In this document: piece after piece, positions 1 to 8,282 of the stretch | How positions within the stretch are numbered: position 1 is the stretch's first letter | How the letters are laid out: every line of letters begins with the position of its first letter | NCBI GenBank assembly: GCA_017999985.1 | Contig: JAGNKU010000001.1 | Span: 301,276-365,275 of the forward strand | Length of the DNA: 64,000 bases | Source: Phycisphaerae bacterium | GTDB lineage: Bacteria > Planctomycetota > Phycisphaerae > UBA1845 > Fen-1342 | Direction of reading: 5' to 3' | Program-made: the position numbers and the translations under genes | Notes under the pieces: generated by a model | What the model saw: only the letters and a program-made list of their open reading frames with translations | What the model was told of the DNA's origin: nothing | Database searches by the model: none

Positions 1-150
1 TCTTCGAGACCGTAGACGACGCGTCCATCCGTTCCCGGATTTCTACTTCCGCCGGTGCGGCACACGGCCCCGCTGTTCCGCCCAGAACCCCGCGCGGCAG
101 CGACCGGGCCCCCGCAGCGTGCAAGACAACGCAATACGCTGCACAATCCC
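1..150. other. left edge, no gene supported
   Basis: No ORF here has a ribosome site or a recognisable product. One plus-strand frame is open from base 3 to about 195 and could be the tail of a gene that starts outside the window, but nothing in its translation is recognisable. The stretch from 425 to 520, after the IS remnant, likewise shows nothing except the leader of the following dockerin gene. Confidence 0.4.
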
Positions 151-246
151 GTCAAGATTATAGGTGGCTGTCCCTCAATAAACCGTCAAGATTATAGGTG
201 GCTGTCCCTCAATAAACAAGATTATCGGTGGCTGTCCCTAAATAAA
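151..246. repeat. three tandem copies of a ~32-bp unit, IS-end-like
   Basis: Two identical 32-bp units lie at 151-182 and 185-216. A third, at 217-246, lacks the first two bases and differs at two positions. Each carries GGTGGCTGTCCC followed by an AATAAA tail. The inverted counterpart GGGGACAGCC occurs at 408-417, just past the transposase remnant. The units therefore look like repeated left ends of an insertion sequence whose right end is at 417. Repeats this close together, with almost no spacers and no cas genes, are not a CRISPR array. Confidence 0.7.
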
Positions 247-250
247 AGTA

Positions 251-388
251 CCCGAACGCACGCACGCGTGGTTCAACCGTTTCCGGCGGCTCCTGATCGG
301 CTGGGAGGGGAAGGTCGTCCACTGCGCCGCCCGGCTCTACTTGGCCTGCACGCATATCACCCCGCGGGCCGCACAGGTCATGGAATAA
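251..388 (+). pseudogene. IS5-family transposase, C-terminal remnant
   Basis: Read in the frame ending with TAA at 386-388, the sequence gives ERTHAWFNRFRRLLIGWEG and then a short LYLACTHI segment. This is the C-terminal signature of IS4/IS5-type DDE transposases, where E-R-x-H-x-W-x-N-R-F-R-R-L is conserved around the last catalytic Glu. Only about 45 codons survive. Upstream the frame runs straight into the tandem repeats and has no start codon. A GGGGACAGCC end lies 20 bp past the stop. The element is internally deleted and cannot encode a working transposase. Confidence 0.8.
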
Positions 389-539
389 ACCCCGAGAAAA
401 CCGTTTGGGGGACAGCCGGGGCGCGATAGAATGCCCCAGGATGGTCTGGCACGCTGCCGGGCCAAGTCAAATCGCCAATGTCGGTTGATGGGCTGAGGCG
501 GCCCGTGGGCTGAGCCTCTGGAACCAATGGAGATATAAG

Positions 540-1262
540 ATGCGAACATCAGCACTGCGGGGCGCAACCTTGGTGACGTGCCTGTCGTGGACAGCCTGGG
601 CCTTCGCTGCGACAGTGACCGTTTACACGGACAAGGCCGAATGGTTGAACGCCTTGTCAGGGCAGTTCCTGACGGAGGACTTTTGTGACGACCAGCTCAA
701 CGACGGCGTCAGCTTCGTTTCCACCGAGTCCGGCCACATAAACCCCACGCAGGAGTGCTACCAGGATGTCTTGGCGTCCCAGAGCCAGAATGAACCCATG
801 ACCACCTGGTATTTCACCCCGGCAATCATCGCGTACGGTGGCAACTGGACGCTGGGCGGGCCGGGCGGCTCCGGGAACAGCTTGTTGGTCTATGTGGTCG
901 ATCCGCCTCTGTATCTGGGAGCCATCTCCAACAACTATGGCGGAGAATTCTGGGGGTTTGTCTGCGACACGCCCTTCACGGCGGTGCAGTTGGTCGGCGG
1001 CGGAGGCACGAATCAGCAGCACTACTGTCTGGACGACATGGTGTACTCCCTGTCCAGCCCGCCACTGCTGGTCGGCGATCTGAACTGCGATGGCGTGGTC
1101 AACTTCGGTGACATCAATCCGTTTGTCCTCGCTCTCGCCAGCCCGGACGCCTACGCGGCCACATACGCCGACTGCGAAATCCTCGCCGCCGACATCAACG
1201 GCGACGGCGTGGTCAACTTCGGCGATATCAACGCGTTTGTGCAACTGCTGACGGGCGCGTAG
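540..1262 (+). CDS. secreted dockerin-type protein
   Basis: This is a 240-residue exported protein. Residues 1-23 form a Sec signal peptide ending AFA. The middle (about 24-175) is rich in Gly, Asn and aromatic residues and matches no family I recognise. The last 62 residues are a dockerin-like tail with two Ca-binding repeats, DLNCDGVVNFGDINPF and DINGDGVVNFGDINAF, separated by a short Ala/Tyr linker. Tails of this kind are common on planctomycete surface proteins and probably act in attachment or sorting; the partner is not visible here. The ATG follows GGAG at a normal distance. A perfect hairpin terminator follows, shared with the convergent dockerin gene. Confidence 0.85.
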   Translation: MRTSALRGATLVTCLSWTAWAFAATVTVYTDKAEWLNALSGQFLTEDFCDDQLNDGVSFVSTESGHINPTQECYQDVLASQSQNEPMTTWYFTPAIIAYGGNWTLGGPGGSGNSLLVYVVDPPLYLGAISNNYGGEFWGFVCDTPFTAVQLVGGGGTNQQHYCLDDMVYSLSSPPLLVGDLNCDGVVNFGDINPFVLALASPDAYAATYADCEILAADINGDGVVNFGDINAFVQLLTGA

Positions 1263-1337
1263 TCGCTGCGGGATCTCGTGTCGGCGGCCAGCCGGTCGGG
1301 TCGTGCGGCATCAACTTCCAGCCGCTATCCGGGGGAA

Positions 1338-1377
1338 AAGGGTCCAGCAACCTTTCTGTAAAGGTTGCTGGACCCTT
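1338..1377. terminator. bidirectional hairpin terminator between convergent genes
   Basis: Bases 1338-1355 and 1360-1377 are perfect 18-bp inverted arms around a 4-base loop, flanked by A and T runs, midway between two convergent dockerin genes. This fits an intrinsic terminator serving both strands. A third segment, 1387-1400, is perfectly complementary to 1333-1346, so the left arm can pair with either of two right arms. Confidence 0.85.
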
Positions 1378-1404
1378 CTTAGGGGTTGGACCCTTTTCCC
1401 GGGT

Positions 1405-3579
1405 CTACGGGCACACGATCGGCAGCGGCGCGGAGCTGAGCAGGGCCACGAACGGGTTGATGTCGTCGAAGCCGACTACGCCGTTGCCGTTGATGTCGGC
1501 GTTGTCCGGCGGGCAGTTCGGATACGCCGCCGCGTACGCCGCCGGACTGCTCAGCCGCAGCACGAACACGTTGATGTCGCGGAAGTCGATCAGCCCGTCG
1601 CAGTTCAGATCGCCGCGGCACACGACCGGCGGCGCGCTCGTGACGTACGGGCGCGGGAGCGCGGTGATCGCGTCGATGTCGTCCGGCAGCGGGTTGGCCG
1701 CCAGCTCAAAGCTGCTGCCGGTCAGGAACGAGCCATACAGCTTGTGCGGCGCGAGCCCGCCGGACTCGTCCACGCCGATCGTGAGGTAGTCATCCTCGGC
1801 GACGCTGAAGATGAGCGCCAGCGCGGGGCCGCACACGTCGCACGGCCGCAGCCAGACGAACTCGAACGCGTCGAGGTCCACGCCCGACGGCAACCCGAGG
1901 TGGACGCCCGGAATCACCACCGGGGACGGGAAGCCGCCGATGGAGGACGCCAGGTAAATCGTGCCCGGATCCAGCGGCCCGAAACCGACCCGGAGCCCCG
2001 TGGCCTCGTGATCGGCGGAGAAGTACCAGAGCGTGCCGTTGCCGGAGAGGTCAATGTCGAGCGCGTCCGTGTCGTCATCGCGGTCCTCGTCCGCGCCGGG
2101 ATTCGGCGCCAGGCTCGGATGCAGCTCCGCCTCGTTGTACACCGGGTAGCTCACCGTCATACTCACCGGCGACCCCGGACCGCCACTGCCCAGCAGGACC
2201 ACGCCGACGAGCTCATCGCGGCGGTTGGCGCGGCCCCACGTGTTCCCAGCCGGCGACGAGCGCGCCACGGGGATTTCACACAGCGCGCCCGCGTAGTGGC
2301 CGCTCCAGTCATCGTTGAACGACAACAGCAGGTACCGGCCGTCATGGATGGTGTCCGATGCAAACGCCGGAATCGGATCCGCGACCGGCACCAGCGGCGG
2401 AATGATGAACCGCAGATCGACGTCGAGCACATCCGTCCCGTCGAGGTCGAAGCGATCATCCAGCAGCGCCGGAATCTGCGCCGCCGGTACGCCCGCGCAC
2501 GTCCACGCGCCCGTCGACGGCGGGACGGTGTCCGGGGTGGCCGGCCAGTAGTCGACACCGAAGATCAGCGCATCGTCGAACGGGCCGTCCGCGCCGCCCG
2601 CCGGCAGCGGCGGTCCCTGCACCGGGTACAGGTCGCCGGGATCGAAAACCTCGTTGCCTTCGGGGGTGTTATCACTGAGTTCCGCGTCCGAGCCGATGTC
2701 GAGCGAGAAGAGCGCCTGGGCGCCGGCCTGTTGCGCGGGGTTGGTCGTGCTCGGCGGCGGCGTGTTGATGCTGAGGTACAGCGTGCCCTGGAACGACGCC
2801 TCGGCCCAGTCAGACCAACCGTAGTTGTCCTCGACGCCGGGCCAGCCGGCGAATCCGCCCGCCTGGCCGCCGAGCGTGATGGTGAATATGTCGCCATCGA
2901 ACGCCGTAATGACCAGCGGCGCGGCGCCGGGGGGCGGGTAATACGCCAGCGTCTTGATGCCGTTCGTGGTCAAGGACTGCCAACTCGGCGGCACGAGCTC
3001 CTGGCCATTGATCTGGAGCGAGAGTTGATCGACCCAGGCGATGTCCCCCGCGCCCTGCGCATCCATCAGCAGCATGCCCCACCAGTCCGCGGTGACGGTG
3101 ACGGTCTGCCCCGCCGGGATCGTGTTGATCTTCAGATCGACGGTGGTGGCGACGTTGGCCGTCCCGTTCACAAAGTTGTGTGGGCCGCCGGAGCCGGGCG
3201 GGCACTCGCAGTGCATCTCGCCGCCGCCCATGAGCATCCAGTTGAGCTGCGCGGTCTGGGCCCCCACGCCGTCCAGCAGCGCCCAGACGAGCCCCTCGCC
3301 GTCGTGCGCGCAGTTGAGCAGTCGGCAATTCGTATAGAGGTAGCCGCCGAAATCGTTGCCCCAGAACCCGGGCCAGACCACGTTGCGCGTATCCTGCAGC
3401 GCACATGATGCGGGCGGCATGGTGCAGTACGGGACCGTGTCATAGCCGACGTTCGTGTTGGCGTTGAACGCCGGCGGCGGGCCGGCCAGGTCCCAGTACT
3501 CCTGCGCGCCGGCAGACAGCGCGAGTGGAAGCCAGGCGATGATGGTGACAAGCCGAGTGCGCTGCGTGCAGATCAACAT
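1405..3579 (-). CDS. large secreted dockerin-type protein
   Basis: This is a 724-residue exported protein. It starts with a Sec signal peptide (MLICTQRTR, then a hydrophobic stretch ending SAGA at about residue 25). The body is Gly/Pro/Asp-rich and probably beta-structured, with no catalytic motif I recognise. Residues about 654-724 form a two-repeat dockerin tail (DLNCDGLIDFRDINVF, DINGNGVVGFDDINPF). The same tail type occurs on the convergent neighbour, although the bodies are unrelated. The start is well supported by AGGAGGA a few bases upstream. It is likely a surface or secreted structural protein; substrate and partner are unknown. Confidence 0.85.
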   Translation of the reverse strand: MLICTQRTRLVTIIAWLPLALSAGAQEYWDLAGPPPAFNANTNVGYDTVPYCTMPPASCALQDTRNVVWPGFWGNDFGGYLYTNCRLLNCAHDGEGLVWALLDGVGAQTAQLNWMLMGGGEMHCECPPGSGGPHNFVNGTANVATTVDLKINTIPAGQTVTVTADWWGMLLMDAQGAGDIAWVDQLSLQINGQELVPPSWQSLTTNGIKTLAYYPPPGAAPLVITAFDGDIFTITLGGQAGGFAGWPGVEDNYGWSDWAEASFQGTLYLSINTPPPSTTNPAQQAGAQALFSLDIGSDAELSDNTPEGNEVFDPGDLYPVQGPPLPAGGADGPFDDALIFGVDYWPATPDTVPPSTGAWTCAGVPAAQIPALLDDRFDLDGTDVLDVDLRFIIPPLVPVADPIPAFASDTIHDGRYLLLSFNDDWSGHYAGALCEIPVARSSPAGNTWGRANRRDELVGVVLLGSGGPGSPVSMTVSYPVYNEAELHPSLAPNPGADEDRDDDTDALDIDLSGNGTLWYFSADHEATGLRVGFGPLDPGTIYLASSIGGFPSPVVIPGVHLGLPSGVDLDAFEFVWLRPCDVCGPALALIFSVAEDDYLTIGVDESGGLAPHKLYGSFLTGSSFELAANPLPDDIDAITALPRPYVTSAPPVVCRGDLNCDGLIDFRDINVFVLRLSSPAAYAAAYPNCPPDNADINGNGVVGFDDINPFVALLSSAPLPIVCP

Positions 3580-3922
3580 GACGTGTCCTCCTGAGTGGGC
3601 ACAGGTAACCGGCGGCCAGCCTCCGGGCCGGCGGCCGCGTGGGGCGCTTTCGCAGCCGCCGGCCCGTTGGCGCTGCGACCCTCACGGAAAGTGGCGGGCA
3701 CTCCGGCCAGCTCGACGCCAGCCGATGCCGCAATGGGGGGGCGATCCGGAGTGGCAGCGCCACGCGAACCGGAAAGCCTCTGCCCCGCGCACCGTCGGCC
3801 CGATCCACGCTGCGCGGTTGACCGGGAGCACGGCGCGGTTGCCCGCACCACTCCCAATAGAGATCATAATAGTCCGATTTGACGCGAAATTGAAGATTTG
3901 TCGTTGGTGGCCGGGGGTTGAA
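3580..3922. other. intergenic region upstream of the large dockerin gene
   Basis: This holds the AGGAGG leader of the minus-strand dockerin gene and an AT-richer patch near 3856-3895 that is a plausible promoter zone, without a convincing -35/-10 pair. The overlapping ORFs in several frames lack ribosome sites and recognisable sequence, so no gene is called. Confidence 0.4.
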
Positions 3923-4300
3923 TCAGTTTGGCGCTGCTGACCGCAGGGCGGCGTGCCCCGTCGCCGACAGAGGCGGGGTGTCTGTGTCGAGATCCGGCGC
4001 TGTCGTGCGCTCGCAGGCGAACTCGACGCCGATCAGGCACATGCCGTCGTCATCGGGTGTCTGCCGCACCACGCGCGCGTCCCGCGCCACGTACCAGTGC
4101 TCGCCGGGGGCCAGCTCGACCTCGACGGTAATGCGCGGCCCGAGCCGGGTCGCCTTGCGCACGGGCATGCGCAACCCCACGCCACCCGGCGAGATGTCGC
4201 GCAGCTCGCAGTGTCCCGCTTGCGAGCCGGAGCAGAAGCGGGCTGGGCCGCACACCGGTACACGGATGAAGCGGCGACGTTCCCAGTAGCGCGTCAGCAT
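3923..4300 (-). CDS. PilZ-domain protein
   Basis: This is a 125-residue single PilZ domain. The two signature elements are present: an arginine cluster near the N terminus (WERRRFIRVPV) and DISPGGVGLR about 35 residues later. Together they correspond to RxxxR and (D/N)xSxxG, the cyclic-di-GMP contact motifs. It probably acts as a soluble c-di-GMP receptor. A longer frame opens with GTG at 4348, but the ATG at 4300 has GGAG six bases upstream and starts right before the domain, so it is preferred. It stands alone on this strand. Confidence 0.8.
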   Translation of the reverse strand: MLTRYWERRRFIRVPVCGPARFCSGSQAGHCELRDISPGGVGLRMPVRKATRLGPRITVEVELAPGEHWYVARDARVVRQTPDDDGMCLIGVEFACERTTAPDLDTDTPPLSATGHAALRSAAPN

Positions 4301-4628
4301 CTGGCTCTCCGGCTTTCCCCAGCATTCCGAGAAGGCCGGCCCTGGCACGTCTGACGCCGTGCGCAGCGGCCGGCCCCATAAGTCCGTTACCGCGAGCGGG
4401 CTGCAGTTGCCCGCACCCTGTGCTGTGCCATTCGGCTGACGGCGCGGTCGCGCTCACTTGTGCCCGGTGCCGCCGGTCGCGTGCCGGGCTTATCAGCCAA
4501 TCCGAAAACGACGCGCGCGGGGCGGCGCCCCGCCGCGCTATTTGCGGATGTAAGCCGGCTTACGGGACGTGCACATGCCACGTCCGAAGCTCACGTGGCC
4601 CATAAGTGCCCCCCGCCCAGAGATGACC
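4301..4628. other. intergenic region between PilZ and dapB
   Basis: No gene is supported. Visible structures are a 7-bp hairpin at 4517-4533 (GCGGGGC/GCCCCGC, 3-base loop), a 6-bp GCCCGG/CCGGGC pair at 4462-4489, and a 12-bp perfect palindrome, TAAGCCGGCTTA, at 4551-4562. The 4517-4533 hairpin could end transcription of the dapB operon, but it lacks a U-tract. Confidence 0.35.
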
Positions 4629-5426
4629 TCAGGAAAACAGGACCGCCTGCATGTCGTACAAGCCCGGCGCGCGGCCCTGCACCCAGCGCGCCGCGCGCAG
4701 CGCGCCGGCCGCGAACGTGTCCCGCGCAAACGCGCGATGCCGGATGGTCAGCGCCTCGGCGTCACTCGTGAAATGCACCTCATGCTCACCCACGAGCGCG
4801 CCCATGCGGAGCGCGTGCACGCCGATCTGCCCCGGCGGCCGCGGACCGCAATCCCCCGCACGGCCATAGACCGCCACATCCGCGGAGCGCTGCCCGCGGC
4901 CGGCGGACAGCGCCTCCAGCAGCGCCCGGGCCGTGCCGCTGGGCGCGTCGATCTTGCGCCGATGATGCGCCTCCACGATCTCGATATCCCAGCTCGCATC
5001 GAGACGGCGCGCGAGGTCGCGGACGATCGCCAGCAGGACATTCACCCCCACACTCATGTTCGGGGCCCACACCAGCGGAATCCGCCGGCCGGCAGCTTGC
5101 AACCGCGCCTGCTGCGCGTCGTTCAACCCCGTCGTGCCGCTGACCAGCGGTACGCCGTGCTCCGCGCACCAGTCCGCCCAGGCCGCGCAGCCCAGCGGCG
5201 CCGTGAACTCGAGGACAACGTCGCATGGCAATGGCACTTGTGTGCCGATGGAAACGTGCAGCGGCTCCACTCCCACCGCCAGCCCGGCGTCCTGACCGAT
5301 GCGCGGGTCCGTGGGCACGGACACCGCGCCGACGAGCTGGAGACCCGGGTCACTCGCGATCGCGCGCAACAGGGCGGCGCCCATCCGCCCGGTGCAACCG
5401 ATGACCACCACGCGCAGCGCGCTCAT
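4629..5426 (-). CDS. dapB: 4-hydroxy-tetrahydrodipicolinate reductase
   Basis: DapB reduces 4-hydroxy-tetrahydrodipicolinate with NAD(P)H in the diaminopimelate/lysine pathway, which feeds lysine and peptidoglycan synthesis in the cytoplasm. The 265 residues are the usual length. The N-terminal nucleotide fold has VVVIGCTGRMG (residues 6-16), the middle has SGTTG, and the substrate site shows EAHHRRKIDAPSGTA. A G-Q-I-G-V-H-A-L-R-M-G segment belongs to the C-terminal half. The ATG overlaps the stop of the upstream TPR gene (ATGA), so translation is probably coupled. Confidence 0.95.
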   Translation of the reverse strand: MSALRVVVIGCTGRMGAALLRAIASDPGLQLVGAVSVPTDPRIGQDAGLAVGVEPLHVSIGTQVPLPCDVVLEFTAPLGCAAWADWCAEHGVPLVSGTTGLNDAQQARLQAAGRRIPLVWAPNMSVGVNVLLAIVRDLARRLDASWDIEIVEAHHRRKIDAPSGTARALLEALSAGRGQRSADVAVYGRAGDCGPRPPGQIGVHALRMGALVGEHEVHFTSDAEALTIRHRAFARDTFAAGALRAARWVQGRAPGLYDMQAVLFS

Positions 5427-5731
5427 CCGAGCGTCTCCAACAGTTCCTGCATCTTGCTGACGGCGTGCGTCTCACCCCGCGCGGCCGCCACCGCCACGCC
5501 GGCCTGCAGCACCGCCGCCGCCTCGTCCCGCCGGCCGAGCTTCAAGAGCGTGCGTGCCTTCTGCAGGTAGGCCGCCGAATACTGGGCGTCGATCACCAGC
5601 GTCCGATCGAAGGCCGCCAGCGCGTCCATCCACAGTTCCAACCCCATGCACTCGAGACCCACCCCGTAGTGCGTCAGCGGATCATCCGGCTGCGCTGCGG
5701 CGAGTTGCCGGAGTTTCTCGAGGCGTGACAT
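5423..5731 (-). CDS. small TPR protein
   Basis: This is a protein of about 102 residues made of roughly three tetratricopeptide-like helix pairs (LTHYGVGLECMGLELWMDAL, then AAYLQKARTLLKLGRRDEA). It has no signal peptide or membrane segment, so it is probably a cytoplasmic scaffold. The ATG at 5731 is chosen; a GTG four codons upstream is the alternative, and neither has a strong ribosome site. It lies between a SPOR-like membrane protein gene and dapB on the same strand and overlaps dapB, so the three are probably one transcript. Confidence 0.75.
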   Translation of the reverse strand: MSRLEKLRQLAAAQPDDPLTHYGVGLECMGLELWMDALAAFDRTLVIDAQYSAAYLQKARTLLKLGRRDEAAAVLQAGVAVAAARGETHAVSKMQELLETLG

Positions 5732-5776
5732 GCGTCTGCACACCTGTGCTGCAGCGACTGCGACGTGCCCGCACGT

Positions 5777-6583
5777 CTAGAATTTGCGCGCCTTGGCCTG
5801 CGCGAAATCGTATCCGCCACCGCCGGCGCGGTACTCCTTCCCAAACTCCACGACCCGCCGGACGAGTTCCTGGGCGGCGCGCTCCGACGTGAAGGCCTCG
5901 GTCGCGACGAGCTCCAGGTCGCCGCCGCCCTTGCGCACCACGCACGCCACGCGCTTCGACATGAGGAACTGCTGTGCCGCCAGGGCCAGCTCCCGGTCCC
6001 GCGTGCGAAAATGCTGCACGACGACATAGTACGCGCCGGCGGTAAACGCGTAATCCTCCTGCGCCTCGGTCGGCTTCGGGGTGGGCGCGGGCCGGACCGG
6101 CGGCGGTGCCTTCGTGGCGTTTTCCTCCACCGACGGTCCGCTCGGCGTCGCGACTGGCCCGCTGGCGCGCCCCTGCCCTGGCGTCGGCGCCGCCATGGCT
6201 GTGCGCGCCGGTTCGACCGGGGGCGTCGGAACCGTCGCGGACGCCCCCATGATCTCGTCCAGCGCCGCCTGACCCTCGGCGGCGGGCCGGGCGCTGCGCC
6301 GGCCAGCCTGAAATACCGCCGCCAGCACGACCACCGCCCCCACCAGCACGACCGCCAGGTGTGGCCAGCCGAGCGTCAGCACCAGCCGGCCCCGTTCCGT
6401 CCGCGCGCGCTCGGACCGGGGCGCAGTCCCTCCAGACGGCTCGTTGCGCGGCGGCGCCGCAGCGCGCCCCGGCGCAGCCTCCGCCGGCGTGGCCGCGGGC
6501 CGCTGCGTCACACCGCGCCCGCGTGCCCGCTGTGAGCGCGAGAACACCTCAAACAGCACGGGCCGATTCTTGCGTGTCGCCAC
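5777..6583 (-). CDS. single-pass membrane protein with SPOR-like C-terminal domain
   Basis: This 268-residue protein has a basic cytoplasmic N terminus, one membrane helix near residues 90-112 (HLAVVLVGAVVVLAAVFQAG), a Pro/Ala-rich periplasmic linker, and a C-terminal module of about 75 residues starting YYVVVQHFRTRD. The C module has the beta-alpha-beta spacing of SPOR-type domains, which bind denuded peptidoglycan; family membership is inferred from pattern only. The GTG start at 6583 has GGAG seven bases upstream and fits better than an upstream in-frame start at 6628. It is the first gene of the dapB operon. Confidence 0.65.
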   Translation of the reverse strand: MATRKNRPVLFEVFSRSQRARGRGVTQRPAATPAEAAPGRAAAPPRNEPSGGTAPRSERARTERGRLVLTLGWPHLAVVLVGAVVVLAAVFQAGRRSARPAAEGQAALDEIMGASATVPTPPVEPARTAMAAPTPGQGRASGPVATPSGPSVEENATKAPPPVRPAPTPKPTEAQEDYAFTAGAYYVVVQHFRTRDRELALAAQQFLMSKRVACVVRKGGGDLELVATEAFTSERAAQELVRRVVEFGKEYRAGGGGYDFAQAKARKF

Positions 6584-6645
6584 GACAGATCTCCGTTTCC
6601 GTCGCACGCCGGCCGGGTCCGCCGGCACGCGCTGATGTAATCACG

Positions 6646-6673
6646 ATTGTAGGATACCACGTCCGGGGCACAA
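6646..6673 (-). promoter_or_regulatory. candidate sigma-70-type promoter for the SPOR/TPR/dapB operon
   Basis: On the minus strand TTGTGC (6673-6668) is followed after 16 bases by TACAAT (6651-6646). Transcription would begin near 6638, about 55 bases before the GTG start. This is by eye only. Confidence 0.45.
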
Positions 6674-6794
6674 TGGCTGTGCCCGGTGGAGTGGCCGCCC
6701 CCCGCTTGCGAATCGGCCGCCGACGGGCAACGATACGGCCGGCGCCCGGACTGCGGGCACGTTACACGGACACCAGCGGAACACGGAGCAGGCC

Positions 6795-8252
6795 ATGAAA
6801 ATCGGGATTGTCACGTTCACCGACGGCCGGGCGCGCGTCGCAAAGGCCACCGAGCGCGATTGCCGTACGTTTCAGGAGCGGCTGGTCACCCACTTCCGCC
6901 GCCGGCATGACGTCGTCGCGGCCAAGAAGATCGTCTGGAACTACGCCACCGCCCGCAGCGAGGCCCGCCGCATCGCCCTGACCTATCCCGATGTGGTCGT
7001 GTTCAACTTCTGCGTCTGGTCCTTCCCGGACCTGACCGCCCAGGTCGCAAACCTGATCCCCGAGGTGCCGATCCTGATGATCGGCAACATCCTGCCCTCG
7101 CACCCGGGCTGGGTCGCGTTTTTTGCTTCCGCCGGCACGCTCGACGAGATCGATCGCCCGTTCGGCCGCGTCCTCGGCGACATCCGCAGGCCCGACGTGC
7201 AGAAAGAAGTGGAACGGTTTCTGACCCTGCATGACCCCGACCAGCGTGCCCGCGGCGAGCGCGCTGCGGCCCTGCTCAACGGCCAGCGGTACGGCCAGTT
7301 CGACGGGCCGTCGATGGGCATGTACACGGGTCATGTCGATCCGTCGCAGTGGATGCAGCAGCTCGGCGTGCATGTCTATCACCGCGGCCAGCTTCATCTG
7401 TGGCAGATGGCACAGCGGATCGCGCCCGAGCGCGTCGAGGCGGGCCTGGCCTGGCTCGACAAATACTGCGGCGAGATTCACTGGGACAAGAAGAAACTCA
7501 CGCCCGGCCTCGACGGCACGCTCGCCCGGCAGGTTCGCATGTACCTGGCCATGAAGGATTTCTGCAAGCAGGAAGGCATCGACTTCTGCGGACTCACCGG
7601 CCAGCTCGACCTGACCGAGTGGCCCGATCTGTGCATCGCCGACCTGCAGGAAGCCCTGCTCAACGACACCGCCGACTGGGAAGAGAGCAAGAAGCACCCG
7701 CTGATCTGCGCCACCGAGTGCGACAGCAATGGCGCGCTGACCATGCAGCTCATGCACCATCTGACTGGCACGCCGGCGCTGTTCGCCGACCTGCGCCACT
7801 ACCACGCGCGCGAGGACCTCTACGACCTGGTCAACAGCGGCCAGCACGCCCCGTGGTTCGCGAAGCGCTCCGCGGATTTCCGCCGCAACTGGAACGAGGT
7901 GCACATTCGCCCGGCGTCGGAGTTCTACTTCCGCGGCGGCGGTGGCAGCGTGCAGTTCTACGCGGCGCCGGCGCCGCGAGTGACGTTCGGCCGGATCGTC
8001 CGTCGCAACGGGCGGTTCGTGATGCACATCTTCACCGGGTCCTTCGTGAAGGTGCCGCGTGCCAAGGAGGAGCGGCTCGCGAAGCAGACCACCTACGAAT
8101 GGCCGCACGCGTTCGCGCGGTTTGACATGCCGCTGGCGCGTCTGCGGGACAATTACAGCAGCAATCACATTCACGCGGTCATGGGCGACCACGTCGCCGC
8201 CCTGGTCGCCGCGTGCGAGTTCCTGGGTATCGAGCCGATCGTCCTCTCCTGA
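6795..8252 (+). CDS. L-fucose/L-arabinose isomerase family protein
   Basis: This 485-residue protein resembles the FucI-type sugar isomerase fold, which interconverts aldoses and ketoses with a divalent metal. The metal-site region ATECDSNGALTMQLMHHLTG and the C-terminal SNHIHAVMGDH are characteristic. The N-terminal half (MKIGIVTFTDGRARVA) is a Rossmann-like domain as in the family. The exact substrate cannot be read from sequence. No kinase, aldolase or transporter for fucose lies beside it, so a free-standing or salvage role is likely. The ATG has GGAG six bases upstream. It is convergent with argS. Confidence 0.8.
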   Translation: MKIGIVTFTDGRARVAKATERDCRTFQERLVTHFRRRHDVVAAKKIVWNYATARSEARRIALTYPDVVVFNFCVWSFPDLTAQVANLIPEVPILMIGNILPSHPGWVAFFASAGTLDEIDRPFGRVLGDIRRPDVQKEVERFLTLHDPDQRARGERAAALLNGQRYGQFDGPSMGMYTGHVDPSQWMQQLGVHVYHRGQLHLWQMAQRIAPERVEAGLAWLDKYCGEIHWDKKKLTPGLDGTLARQVRMYLAMKDFCKQEGIDFCGLTGQLDLTEWPDLCIADLQEALLNDTADWEESKKHPLICATECDSNGALTMQLMHHLTGTPALFADLRHYHAREDLYDLVNSGQHAPWFAKRSADFRRNWNEVHIRPASEFYFRGGGGSVQFYAAPAPRVTFGRIVRRNGRFVMHIFTGSFVKVPRAKEERLAKQTTYEWPHAFARFDMPLARLRDNYSSNHIHAVMGDHVAALVAACEFLGIEPIVLS

Positions 8253-8282
8253 AACTGGCGTCAGGAAGCGTTTCGGTCGGGA

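Noticed and set aside
151-246. possible CRISPR array
   Set aside because: The units abut with 0-2-base gaps, there are no spacers, and no cas genes are nearby.
55-429. 124-codon ORF containing the repeats
   Set aside because: Translation gives the repeat motif QDYRWLSLNK and an out-of-frame version of the transposase tail; no ribosome site.
1303-3408. 701-codon plus-strand ORF
   Set aside because: It is antisense to the large dockerin gene, with arginine-rich composition and no recognisable domain; the minus-strand gene has a signal peptide and AGGAGG site.
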